Shown here: positions 1 through 6,719 of the stretch, in pieces | How the letters are laid out: the number at the start of each line of letters is the position of its first letter | Position numbering within the stretch: the stretch's first letter is position 1 | Assembly: GCA_002491225.1 (NCBI GenBank) | Contig: DKVN01000114.1 | Coordinates: forward strand, 1-11,463 | Direction of reading: 5' to 3' | Length of the DNA: 11,463 nt | DNA from: Faecalibacterium sp. UBA7177 | Lineage (GTDB): Bacteria; Bacillota; Clostridia; Oscillospirales; Ruminococcaceae | Program-made: the position numbers and the translations under genes | Notes under the pieces: model-generated | Database searches by the model: none | What the model saw: the letters and a program-made list of their open reading frames with translations, nothing else | What the model was told of the DNA's origin: nothing

Positions 1-743
1 CCCCAGTTCTCCTGGAGCTCGGCGTTCATGGCCTTTTTCAGCTCTTTCACCTTGGCCGGGATCTGGTCGGGCCGCAGCTCCTGCTCCGCCAGCACCCCCA
101 CGGCGGGCTGGAGGGCGTCCATGAAGTCCGCCTTCAGCTGGCCGTCGATGAGCTCTCGGGTGCACTCGTCCGCTACGTTGCCGCACAGCCGGGTGTAGAA
201 CTGCATGGGGTTGGAGATCTGGTAGGTATAGACGCCGTTGAAGCGCAGGCTCACCGTCCGGCTCATGTTGATCTCCCGGTTGACCACCCGGAAGATGATG
301 GGGGTGGGAGTGCCGAACTTGTTGTTCAGGATCTCCTTGGTGTTGAAGTAGTACACCCGCTGATCCATGGGGGCCTCGCCGCCGAAGGTAAAGCGCTTGC
401 CCACGGAGGAAAAGACCGCCATCAGATTTTCCTTGTTGAGCCCACCCGCAAAAATGGAGGGCTCAGTAGAGGAATCAAAGGTATACTCTCCGGGCTCGGC
501 GCACAGATCTACGATCTTGCCCTGTTCCACGATCATCATGCACTGGCCGTCGGCCACAGCGATGACAGACCCGCTGGTGATGATGTTGTCGCTGCCGCGG
601 GTGTTGCTGCTGCGGCCCGAGGTCCGCTTCTGCCCCTTGCGCATCAGCACGTCGGCGGGGAGCGCGTCGCAGTAAAAATATTCCTTCCACTGGTCGGCCA
701 GCACGCCGCCCGCGCTGCCCAATGCTGCTTTGATCAATCCCAT
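1..743 (-). CDS. SPFH-domain protein (virion core protein-like), N-terminal part, runs off window
   Basis: I translated this frame by hand from ATG at 743 down to base 1; it stays open for 247 codons and has no stop inside the window, so the C-terminus is missing. The start is supported by AAAGGAG at 753-759, 9 nt upstream. The N-terminus reads MGLIKAALGSAGGVLADQWK and continues into a YFYCD segment, typical of the bacterial SPFH proteins often named 'virion core protein'. Further in come a beta-rich SPFH-like stretch, an FGTPTPIIFRVVNREINM segment and a helical part with RELIDGQLKADFMDAL. Full-length relatives often end in a zinc ribbon, which would lie outside the window. SPFH proteins form membrane-associated oligomers; the role of this subfamily is not established. 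It is transcribed away from the signalling genes to its right. The family call is from recognition, not a search. Confidence 0.82.
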   Translation of the reverse strand, partial: MGLIKAALGSAGGVLADQWKEYFYCDALPADVLMRKGQKRTSGRSSNTRGSDNIITSGSVIAVADGQCMMIVEQGKIVDLCAEPGEYTFDSSTEPSIFAGGLNKENLMAVFSSVGKRFTFGGEAPMDQRVYYFNTKEILNNKFGTPTPIIFRVVNREINMSRTVSLRFNGVYTYQISNPMQFYTRLCGNVADECTRELIDGQLKADFMDALQPAVGVLAEQELRPDQIPAKVKELKKAMNAELQENW

Positions 744-770
744 ATCTCGTTGCTCCTTTCTCAGTCGGTT

Positions 771-800
771 TTGCCAGGGTCTTGTGTGTTGTGGTATAAT
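771..800 (+). promoter_or_regulatory. Candidate sigma-A promoter, plus strand
   Basis: TTGCCA at 771-776 and TATAAT at 795-800 are separated by 18 bases. A transcript from here would run through both hairpin elements and give a leader of roughly 320 nt before the ATG at 1134, or it could make a separate small RNA. The -10 is a perfect match and the -35 is moderate. No start-site data are available. Confidence 0.4.
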
Positions 801-820
801 ATGTTCATTAGCAAGGACAA
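793..820 (-). promoter_or_regulatory. Possible minus-strand promoter for the SPFH gene
   Basis: On the minus strand TTGTCC (815-820) and TATACC (793-798) lie 16 bases apart, about 50 bases upstream of the SPFH start codon. Both boxes match consensus at only 4 of 6 positions, so this is weak. It overlaps the plus-strand promoter and the first hairpin element, which would couple the two directions. Confidence 0.25.
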
Positions 821-853
821 GCCCGCAGGGCGCAGGCCAAGCTTAGGAACATA
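800..853. repeat. Tandem hairpin element, copy A
   Basis: The ends TATGTTC (800-806) and GAACATA (847-853) are perfect inverted repeats of 7 bases enclosing 40 bases. Inside is a second small hairpin, GCCC-GCA-GGGC (821-831). The core ends in AAGCTTAG, which closely matches the core of copy B next to it, while the outer arms of the two copies are unrelated. The layout suggests a structured RNA or a palindromic intergenic repeat; I do not recognise the family. Confidence 0.55.
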
Positions 854-854
854 G

Positions 855-914
855 ATACCCTATCCTTAACGAAGCCAAGCCGACAGGCGCAGGGTGAGCT
901 TAGTAATAGGGTAT
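855..914. repeat. Tandem hairpin element, copy B
   Basis: The ends ATACCCTAT (855-863) and ATAGGGTAT (906-914) are perfect inverted repeats of 9 bases enclosing 42 bases. The inner hairpin is GCC-GACA-GGC (879-888). Shared with copy A are a CAAGCC segment, the motif GGCGCAGG right after the inner hairpin (GGGCGCAGG in A), and GCTTAG before the closing arm. A further AAGC/GCTT pairing (872-875 with 898-901) is possible here. Copy B begins one base after copy A ends. Confidence 0.55.
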
Positions 915-1133
915 AATACATTTATCACACCACCCTGTTTGCTGCGGGGGCCTGTCAGACTGCCCCGTCCGTACCCTCAATTTACGCGATTTTTCGGGTT
1001 TTGTCCCCACCCCAAACCCCCAAAAGGGTAGGGCCGCAAAAAATTTTTATCCTTTATCCCGATGGTTTCAAGCGGCGGACCCCTTTTAAGGGGATGCGGG
1101 CGGCCCCGGCACCCAAAGGAGGCGAGTTTGCCC

Positions 1134-2765
1134 ATGACAGAGCACAGGCAAAAAACCGGCCTGCTGGCAGCGGGGCTGATCCTCTGCGCCATCGCCGCCC
1201 GCGTTTTGGGCAAAGTAGGGGTTTTTCCGGTTTTGGCGGGGCTTACGCGCACCCTGCTTTATATCGGCCTTTACATGGGCTGGGGCATCTCGGTGTCCCG
1301 CCGCATCCTGCAGCCCCAGCTGCGCCGGTATCTTGCCGGAGTCGCGGCCCTGATGGTGTTCTGGTTTATGCTGCGGGCTGTAAAATACCACTTTTCGGCC
1401 TCGGCACAGTTGAGCCGCCTGCTGTGGTACGGGTACTATCTGCCCATGCTGTTCATCCCGCTTCTTGCGGTGTTTGTGGCCGTCTCGCTGGGCAGGCCGG
1501 AAGAGTTCCGTCTGCCAGGGTGGGCGATGCTGCTCTGGTCCCCCACCCTGCTGCTGCTTTTGCTGGTGCTGACCAATGATTTCCACCAGCTGGTTTTCAC
1601 CTTCCCCGCCGGGGCGGTCTGGAGCGACTACGACTACGGCTATGGGGCCGGATACTATCTTGTGATGGGCTGGGAGATCGCCTGCGCGCTGGCCGCCCTG
1701 GCGGTCATGTTCATCAAGTGCCGGTTTGCGCAGAAAAACCGACTGTTGCCCGCGCTTTTGCTGCTGGGCTCGATTGTATACGGGCTGATCTATGTGAGCG
1801 GGGCGGCGTGGATGCGGCTGATTGGCGGAGATATTGCGGCGGTGCAGTGCCTGATTTTTGCCGGCATTTTTGAGAGCTGCATCCAGTGCGGGCTGATCCC
1901 CACCAACACCGGTTATGACGAATTGTTCCGGGCCGGGGTGCCTGGCGCGCTGATCGCGGACCGTGCGGGGAAACTCTGCTGCGCCTCGGCCGGATGCCCC
2001 GCCCTTTCGCCCGAGACCCTGCGCGCGGCGCAGGGCCGGGTGGTGCCGCTGGATGAGGGCACCCTCTTAAAAAGCCACCCCATCGACGGGGGCTTTGTCT
2101 ATTGGCGGGAGGATATTGCCCGCATGGCCGCCCTGCTCAAAAGGTTAGAGCAGAACCGCCAGACCCTCGAGGAGCGCAACCACCTCGCCCGGCAAAACTA
2201 CCGGGTGCGGCGGCAGATCCTCGCCCTTCGGGAGAAAAACCGCCTTTATGACCTGCTGCAAAGGACGGCCGCACCCCACCTCCGGCAGCTGGACGCGCTG
2301 TTTGCGGCGTATGAGGCGGCCGACCCAGACGAGCAGCACCGCCTGCTGGCCCGGATGGCCGTGCTTGGCGCGTACATCAAGCGCCGGGGCAACCTCGTCT
2401 TTCTCAGCGAGACGGCCGGAGTCATCGACACGGCCGAGCTCTCGCTCTGCCTGGAGGAGTCCTTCGCCAATCTGCGGCTGCTAAGCGTCGAGTGCGCGGC
2501 GGATCTGCCCGGCGGCATTCCGGTTGTGACGCAGGATGTGGTCTCGGCCTACGACCTTTTTGAGCGGGCGGTGGAGGCATCGCTCGAAACACTGCGGTTT
2601 GTCTGGCTCAAGGCGCGCTTTCTTGCCGACGCCGTTGTTTTGCATTTTGAGATGGAGTGCAGCGCGCCCCTGCCGCCGTTTTTAGAGCAGTGCGAAGGCG
2701 CGCGCGCCGAGGACGGCGTGTGGCGCTTTACCCTGCGCCTTCAAAAGGGGGTGGCGGAACCATGA
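1134..2765 (+). CDS. 7TM-type membrane sensor with degenerate histidine-kinase C-terminus
   Basis: This is a 543-residue membrane protein. I chose ATG at 1134 because AAAGGAGG at 1115-1122 sits 11 nt upstream; an upstream in-frame GTG at 1062 has no such site. Residues 9-253 contain about seven or eight hydrophobic helices, and the LTNDFHQLVF motif near residue 147 is typical of the HisKA_7TM sensor domain. The C-terminal half has a coiled-coil-like linker (about 330-375) and a DHp-like helix near 366-383 (NRLYDLLQRTAAPHL), where the usual phospho-accepting His appears replaced by Arg377. The ATPase-like end (about 430-543) lacks a recognisable N-box Asn and G-boxes; the matching helix reads FERAVEASLETL. 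It is therefore probably a sensor or regulatory subunit rather than an active kinase. Its stop overlaps the start of the next gene, a real kinase, so the two likely work as a pair. Confidence 0.75.
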   Translation: MTEHRQKTGLLAAGLILCAIAARVLGKVGVFPVLAGLTRTLLYIGLYMGWGISVSRRILQPQLRRYLAGVAALMVFWFMLRAVKYHFSASAQLSRLLWYGYYLPMLFIPLLAVFVAVSLGRPEEFRLPGWAMLLWSPTLLLLLLVLTNDFHQLVFTFPAGAVWSDYDYGYGAGYYLVMGWEIACALAALAVMFIKCRFAQKNRLLPALLLLGSIVYGLIYVSGAAWMRLIGGDIAAVQCLIFAGIFESCIQCGLIPTNTGYDELFRAGVPGALIADRAGKLCCASAGCPALSPETLRAAQGRVVPLDEGTLLKSHPIDGGFVYWREDIARMAALLKRLEQNRQTLEERNHLARQNYRVRRQILALREKNRLYDLLQRTAAPHLRQLDALFAAYEAADPDEQHRLLARMAVLGAYIKRRGNLVFLSETAGVIDTAELSLCLEESFANLRLLSVECAADLPGGIPVVTQDVVSAYDLFERAVEASLETLRFVWLKARFLADAVVLHFEMECSAPLPPFLEQCEGARAEDGVWRFTLRLQKGVAEP

Positions 2766-4060
2766 CCCCCTTTTGGCTGGCCCCCTTGGCCGTGCAGTCG
2801 GCGCTGCTGGTCGGGCTGTTTTGTTCGCTGCTTGCCGGGGCCTTTTATCTGCTGCTCACCGGCCCCGGCGGCGGGCGGCGGGCCCGGTGGTGGAACGCGG
2901 GGGCGGTGCTGGCGCTGTTTTTGCTGCTGGCCTCCCTGGCCGCCAGCTTTGACCGCGCAAAGGACGGCCTGCCCGCGGCGCTTACCTTTGAGCTGCCCCT
3001 TTGGGCGCTGTGGGGGATCATGGGCGTATCCCTTGCCGCCTTTGCCGGGCAGAGCGCCCTGTACCTTGCCCAAAAGGGCCGCGCCCCCGGCCCGCACTCG
3101 GTCCGGCAGGCGATGGACACCCTGCCCAGCGGGATCGGCTTTTTTACCGACGCGGGGCAGCCGGTGCTCTGCAACCTGCAGCTTTACCGGCTGTTCTGGA
3201 TGTTGGCCGGGCGCGATTTGCAGCATCTGAGCGAACTGCGTCAGGCCCTGGCGGCCTGCGGCAAAAACAGCCGGTTGGCAAGGCTTGCGGGCGAGGAGGA
3301 CAGCTATCGATTCCCCGACGGGAGCGTCTGGCGCTGCGCCGAGACCCCCGTGACCCTCTCTGACGGGACGGTTTTTACCCAGGTGGTTTTTTCGGACATG
3401 ACCGAGCTGTACCAAAAGGGCCGCGAGCTCAAGGAGCAGGCGGCCCAGCTTGAGGCGTTTTCCCGTGAGCTGAAAGCCCTCTCGGACAATATGCTCACCC
3501 TGACAAAGGAGACCGAAATCCTCGCGGCCAAGACAAGGCTGCACGATGAGATGGGCGCGGGCATCGTCGCCATCCGGCAGATTCTCTGCCAGCAGCCCCC
3601 GCCCCTTGAGACGGCCGGAGAAAATCTGCGGCTCTTCCAGCGGGCGGTCAGCGCCCTCAAAAGCGACAGCGAGGCTGCGCCCGACGCGCTGGGCGGCGAG
3701 CTGGCCGAGTTTTTGCGGGACGCCGAGACCATCGGGGTCAAGGTAACGCTGACCGGCCAGATGCCGCAGCAGCCGGACGCCGCCCGCCTGTTTGTGCTGG
3801 CGCTGCGGGAGTGCCTTTCCAATGGGGTGCGCCACGCGGACGCGACCGAGCTTTCTGCCGTGATCCGGGAGGACGCGGGTAGCGTCTCGCTGCGCGTCTC
3901 GAACAACGGCCGGCCGCCGCTAAGCGAGGTAACGCCCCGGGGCGGGCTGCTCAACCTGCGCCGCCAGACAGCGGCCCTGGGCGGGCAGATGCAGCTGCAG
4001 TGGCTGCCGGACTTTGCGCTGACCATCACCCTGCCCACAAAAAGGGAGGCTGCTCCATGA
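2762..4060 (+). CDS. Sensor histidine kinase (membrane helices, PAS-like domain, H and N boxes)
   Basis: This 432-residue kinase starts at ATG 2762, overlapping the upstream stop as ATGA, with AAAGGGGG as ribosome site. Three hydrophobic helices lie at about 8-34, 43-63 and 76-103. A PAS-like domain follows at about 115-220 (LPSGIGFFTDAGQPVLCN, then FSDMTELYQKG at its end), then a coiled coil. The H-box TRLHDEMGAGI places the phospho-accepting His at 261. The N-box RECLSNGVRHADA has Asn354, and the C-terminus carries SNNGRPP and RGGLLNLRRQ as ATP-lid and G-box elements. This is the only catalytically complete kinase in the window. It should autophosphorylate and pass phosphate to the regulator encoded next. 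Its short membrane part has no large outer domain, which fits sensing through the 7TM partner. The substrate signal is unknown. Confidence 0.85.
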   Translation: MTPFWLAPLAVQSALLVGLFCSLLAGAFYLLLTGPGGGRRARWWNAGAVLALFLLLASLAASFDRAKDGLPAALTFELPLWALWGIMGVSLAAFAGQSALYLAQKGRAPGPHSVRQAMDTLPSGIGFFTDAGQPVLCNLQLYRLFWMLAGRDLQHLSELRQALAACGKNSRLARLAGEEDSYRFPDGSVWRCAETPVTLSDGTVFTQVVFSDMTELYQKGRELKEQAAQLEAFSRELKALSDNMLTLTKETEILAAKTRLHDEMGAGIVAIRQILCQQPPPLETAGENLRLFQRAVSALKSDSEAAPDALGGELAEFLRDAETIGVKVTLTGQMPQQPDAARLFVLALRECLSNGVRHADATELSAVIREDAGSVSLRVSNNGRPPLSEVTPRGGLLNLRRQTAALGGQMQLQWLPDFALTITLPTKREAAP

Positions 4061-4710
4061 AACAGGTGCTGATCGTGGAGGATCAACGGATGCCCCGCCG
4101 GTATATGGAACAGATGATCGTATCCAGCGGGCACTACGCCCTGGCGGGCAGCCTGAGCGGCGCGGATCTCGCCCTCGCCTGCTGCCGCCGCCAGCCCATC
4201 GACCTCGTTTTGATGGACGTCTGCACGGCGGGCAGTAAGGACGGCATCGAGGCCGCCGCCGAGATCAAGGCGGCCTTCCCGGCCATCAAGGTCATCATCG
4301 TTACCTCGATGGTGGAGGTAGGCTTTTTGCAGCGGGCCAAAGCCGCCGGAGCGGACAGTTTCTGGTACAAGGACCTCAGCCCCGAGGAACTGATGGAGGT
4401 AATCGACCGCACCATGGCGGGTGAACACCTCTACCCGCAAAAGACCCCCACCGTGCAGCTGGGCCTTGCCGACAGCACCGAGCTGACCGCCAAGGAGATC
4501 CAGGTGCTGCGGCTGGTCTGCGACGGGCTGGAGTACAGCGAGATCGGAGAAACGCTCGGCCTTTCGGAGCGCACGGTCAAGTACCATGTCTCCAACATCC
4601 TGCAAAAAACGGGGTATGCCAACAAGACAAGGCTTGCCATCGCGGTCACCGGCAAGCAGTTCATCATCCCCAATCTGCCCGAAACGCCGGAGCCCGGCGC
4701 GCCGGAATAG
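4057..4710 (+). CDS. NarL/FixJ-family response regulator
   Basis: This 217-residue regulator begins at ATG 4057, again in an ATGA overlap with the kinase stop, with GGGAGG (4044-4049) as ribosome site. The receiver domain (about 1-120) has acidic residues E8 and D9, the phospho-acceptor D54 in LVLMDV, T83 and K105, so all key residues are present. The LuxR-type HTH spans about 143-200, starting LTAKEIQVLRLVCDGL and carrying the recognition-helix segment SERTVKYHVSNIL. It is the output of the three-gene cassette and most likely binds DNA as a phosphorylated dimer. Targets are unknown; the cassette itself or the unit starting at 4917 are natural candidates by position only. A terminator follows 46 bases after the stop. 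Confidence 0.9.
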   Translation: MKQVLIVEDQRMPRRYMEQMIVSSGHYALAGSLSGADLALACCRRQPIDLVLMDVCTAGSKDGIEAAAEIKAAFPAIKVIIVTSMVEVGFLQRAKAAGADSFWYKDLSPEELMEVIDRTMAGEHLYPQKTPTVQLGLADSTELTAKEIQVLRLVCDGLEYSEIGETLGLSERTVKYHVSNILQKTGYANKTRLAIAVTGKQFIIPNLPETPEPGAPE

Positions 4711-4756
4711 CGTCCCCGCCCTCTCATCGCCCCAGAAGCCCCGCCGCATCAAAAAG

Positions 4757-4799
4757 CCCCCGGCCTCCTTTTTTTGAGGGAGGCCGGGGGAAATTTTTT
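4757..4799. terminator. Strong intrinsic terminator, probably bidirectional
   Basis: A perfect 12-bp stem, CCCCCGGCCTCC (4757-4768) with GGAGGCCGGGGG (4779-4790), encloses a 10-base loop. TTTTTT follows at 4794-4799 on the plus strand, and AAAAA precedes at 4751-4755, giving a T run on the minus strand. It closes the kinase/regulator operon. Confidence 0.85.
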
Positions 4800-4816
4800 G
4801 GGTGAGATGCGGGCCA

Positions 4817-4854
4817 CCCTGTCCCCAGGGACAGGGCGCGGAGCGCCCTTTTTT
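4817..4854 (+). terminator. Second terminator with an overlapping upstream hairpin
   Basis: GGGCGC-GGA-GCGCCC (4834-4848) is followed directly by TTTTTT (4849-4854), a classic intrinsic terminator. Just before it CCCTGTCC (4817-4824) pairs with GGACAGGG (4829-4836). The two hairpins share GGG at 4834-4836, so they compete for those bases. This may simply be a back-up terminator, or part of an attenuator for the next gene. Confidence 0.65.
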
Positions 4855-4862
4855 GATATGAT
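4854..4862 (+). promoter_or_regulatory. Candidate extended -10 promoter for the pseudo-receiver/lipoprotein unit
   Basis: TGATATGAT at 4854-4862 fits an extended -10 element (TGn followed by TATGAT). It lies immediately after the T run of the preceding terminator and about 55 bases before the ATG at 4917. No -35 box is visible, since that position falls inside the terminator stem. Confidence 0.35.
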
Positions 4863-4916
4863 AGCCTTGTAAGATGAGAGGGATTGGATGCCGCCGAACC
4901 CGAAGGGAGGGCCCCC

Positions 4917-5300
4917 ATGCGCAGGATCGTGATCGATATGCAAAACACACTGTTTGCAGACGCAATCGCGGAAGCATTACGCCGCTTTGATTCCGATCTG
5001 GAGCCAATTCTGAGCGAAAGCCCGGACCAGGCCCTGTCGCTGTGTGAGACCATATCTGCGCACGTCCTGATTATGGAGGTTACCGCATACACGCCCTGGT
5101 GTCTGGAGGAGCGGATGAAGCTCCGGGATGCCTTGAAAGAAACCGTCCCGTACTGCAAGACTGTGCTGGTGGTGGATGAGAACACCGAAAGAAAACTGGC
5201 GGACATGGTACGCCAGGCCAAAAAAGACGGATTGATAGATAATTTTATCTACGGTTCCGTCTCCTCCAGCTACCTCTCCGCTGTTATAGATGCGCTTTAG
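4917..5300 (+). CDS. Stand-alone receiver-like (pseudo-receiver) protein
   Basis: This 127-residue protein starts at ATG 4917, 5 nt after GGGAGGG (4905-4911); a TTG at 4884 in the same frame lacks a ribosome site. The size and alternating beta/alpha pattern fit one receiver domain: a hydrophobic first strand (RRIVIDMQ), a FADAIAEALRRF helix, a third strand HVLIMEVTAY and a TVLVVDEN strand. The residue at the end of the third strand, where receivers carry the phosphorylated Asp, is Glu54, the same number as Asp54 in the regulator encoded at 4057. The acidic pair after strand one (ED in that regulator) is reduced to D7, and the Lys of strand five is absent from FIYGSVSS. There is no output domain. 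It probably cannot be phosphorylated normally and may act as a constitutive or protein-binding module. The call rests on pattern and context and is less certain than its neighbours. Confidence 0.6.
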   Translation: MRRIVIDMQNTLFADAIAEALRRFDSDLEPILSESPDQALSLCETISAHVLIMEVTAYTPWCLEERMKLRDALKETVPYCKTVLVVDENTERKLADMVRQAKKDGLIDNFIYGSVSSSYLSAVIDAL

Positions 5301-5349
5301 AAGGCAGGCCAATGCAGATTGGGCCGAGTGATGCAAGGAGGACACCAGA

Positions 5350-6699
5350 ATGAAAAAAACACTCACTTTATTTCTTGCCATTATCATGCTGGTCAGTATA
5401 ACGGGCTGTAATGGCAGGGCTGCGACAGAGCCGGTCACTTTGACCATCTGGCATGTGTACGGCAGCCAGACAGAGTCGCCGTTTAACGTGATGATCGACG
5501 AGTTCAACCAGACCGCGGGCCGGGATGCCGGGGTCGTCATCTCGGTCGGCTCGGTCACAAATTCGTCCGACATCGACGAGGCTCTGGCGGACTCCTCCCG
5601 CGGCGAGCCGGGCGCGGCCCCCATGCCGGATCTGTTTACCGCCTACCCGCGGGTGGCGGAAGAGATCGGCATTGACCGCCTGCTGGACTGGGGCGCTTAT
5701 CTCTCCGAGCAGGAGCGCGCCGGTTATCTGGATGACTTTTTGGCCGAGGGGATGATCGGGGGCCGTCTGGTCATGCTGCCCATCGCCAAATCCACCGAGC
5801 TGCTCTTTTTGAACCGGACCCTCTTTGACCGTTTTGCCGCCGACACGGGGGCAACCGAGGAGGAGCTCGGCCATTTTGAGGCCCTTTTTGATCTCTGCTG
5901 CCGGTATTACGACTGGTCGGGCGGGGCGGAGATGTTCCAGATCAACGATTTCTACCACTATTTTCTCACCGGCATTGCCGGGCTGGGCGGCCAGTTTATC
6001 CAAAACGGCCGGCCCAACTGCACCAGCCGCGAGTTCGAGCGGGTCTACGAGCCAATGGCGCGGGCGGCCATCCACGGGGGCCTTTGCACCGGGGACGGCT
6101 ACGCCTCCGACCGCTGGAAAACCGCCGAGCTCATCAGCAACATCGGCTCCTCCGCCGGGATGCTCTACCTGCGGGACTATGTGACCTACCAAAACAACAC
6201 CACCGAGGAGATCGAGACGGCGGTGTTCCCCTACCCCGTCTTTTCGGGCGCGGCCCCCGCCGTGATGCAGCGGGGCACCGGCCTGTTTGCGATGCAAAGC
6301 GAAGATGAAAAGAAAAACGAGGCCGCCGTCCTCTTTGCCCGCTGGATCACCGAGCGGCAGCACAACCTCGATTTTGTGACCGCCTCGGGCTATCTGCCGG
6401 TGACCGAGGAGGGCTTTGCCGCCCTGTTTTCGGGAGAAGTCGAGGTAGGAAACCCCAAATTCCGGCAGCTGTACGACGCGGTCGATCAGATGTACGGCAG
6501 ATATGCGTTCTGCCCGCTGCCGCTCTACGAGGGGGCGGGCGCGGCCCAGGAGCACTTTGAGGAGGTCGTCAAGGACGTACTCTCCGGCGCGCACCTCGAC
6601 TATCTGCGCCTGGTGGAGTACGGGGAGGATCCCGAGGCGGTCATGGCCGAACTGCTCGCCTCCTCGCTCGCGCAGATCCAGGATGCCGCCGCCGTGTGA
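5350..6699 (+). CDS. Extracellular solute-binding lipoprotein, ABC family 1-like, no adjacent permease
   Basis: This is a 449-residue protein with a clear lipoprotein signal: positive N-terminus (MKKT), hydrophobic core, and lipobox SITGC with lipidated Cys20. AAGGAGG at 5335-5341 precedes the ATG by 8 nt. The mature part starts with VTLTIWHVYGSQTESPFNVM, as in family 1 (sugar-type) binding proteins, and later has LLFLNRTLFDRF, a SAGMLYLRDYV hinge-like part and AVLFARWITERQHN near the C-terminus, all usual for this fold. Such proteins normally deliver a ligand to ABC permeases, but none is encoded in this window. Instead it lies between a pseudo-receiver gene and a membrane LuxR-type protein, only 20 bases before the latter's ATG. 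I infer a sensing role on the outer face of the membrane. The ligand cannot be told from sequence; a sugar or oligosaccharide is a guess. Confidence 0.85.
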   Translation: MKKTLTLFLAIIMLVSITGCNGRAATEPVTLTIWHVYGSQTESPFNVMIDEFNQTAGRDAGVVISVGSVTNSSDIDEALADSSRGEPGAAPMPDLFTAYPRVAEEIGIDRLLDWGAYLSEQERAGYLDDFLAEGMIGGRLVMLPIAKSTELLFLNRTLFDRFAADTGATEEELGHFEALFDLCCRYYDWSGGAEMFQINDFYHYFLTGIAGLGGQFIQNGRPNCTSREFERVYEPMARAAIHGGLCTGDGYASDRWKTAELISNIGSSAGMLYLRDYVTYQNNTTEEIETAVFPYPVFSGAAPAVMQRGTGLFAMQSEDEKKNEAAVLFARWITERQHNLDFVTASGYLPVTEEGFAALFSGEVEVGNPKFRQLYDAVDQMYGRYAFCPLPLYEGAGAAQEHFEEVVKDVLSGAHLDYLRLVEYGEDPEAVMAELLASSLAQIQDAAAV

Positions 6700-6719
6700 C
6701 CGATGAAGGAGGGTCCCCC

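Larger units (their letters stand above)
744..1133. other. Gene-free divergent intergenic region
   Basis: This 390-base stretch separates two divergent genes and I see no convincing coding frame in it. It holds a plus-strand promoter-like pair, two tandem hairpin elements (800-853 and 855-914), then a C-rich patch at about 1003-1022, an A/T-rich patch (about 1038-1050) and a small CCCCTT-TT-AAGGGG hairpin at 1080-1093 just before the ribosome site at 1115-1122. GGTATAATA occurs at both ends of the hairpin pair (793-801 and 910-918). Confidence 0.6.

Noticed and set aside
367..690. Open frames on both strands (102 and 71 codons) inside the SPFH gene
   Set aside because: They lie within the longer SPFH frame, lack ribosome sites and have low-complexity, arginine- or serine-rich products typical of out-of-frame GC-rich DNA.
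1003..1034. Possible G-quadruplex on the minus strand
   Set aside because: Only three close G runs of adequate length are present, so the four-run pattern is not met.
3304..5007. A 567-codon minus-strand frame across the kinase, regulator and terminator
   Set aside because: It runs through two strong terminator hairpins and opposite to three well-supported genes; its product has no recognisable domain.
5368..6594. A 408-codon minus-strand frame opposite the lipoprotein gene
   Set aside because: The plus-strand product has a signal peptide, lipobox and family motifs; the reverse frame is a GC-driven shadow.
6696..6719. GTG at 6696 as the start of the membrane LuxR protein
   Set aside because: It overlaps the lipoprotein stop without a ribosome site, while the ATG at 6720 has AAGGAGGG at ideal spacing.
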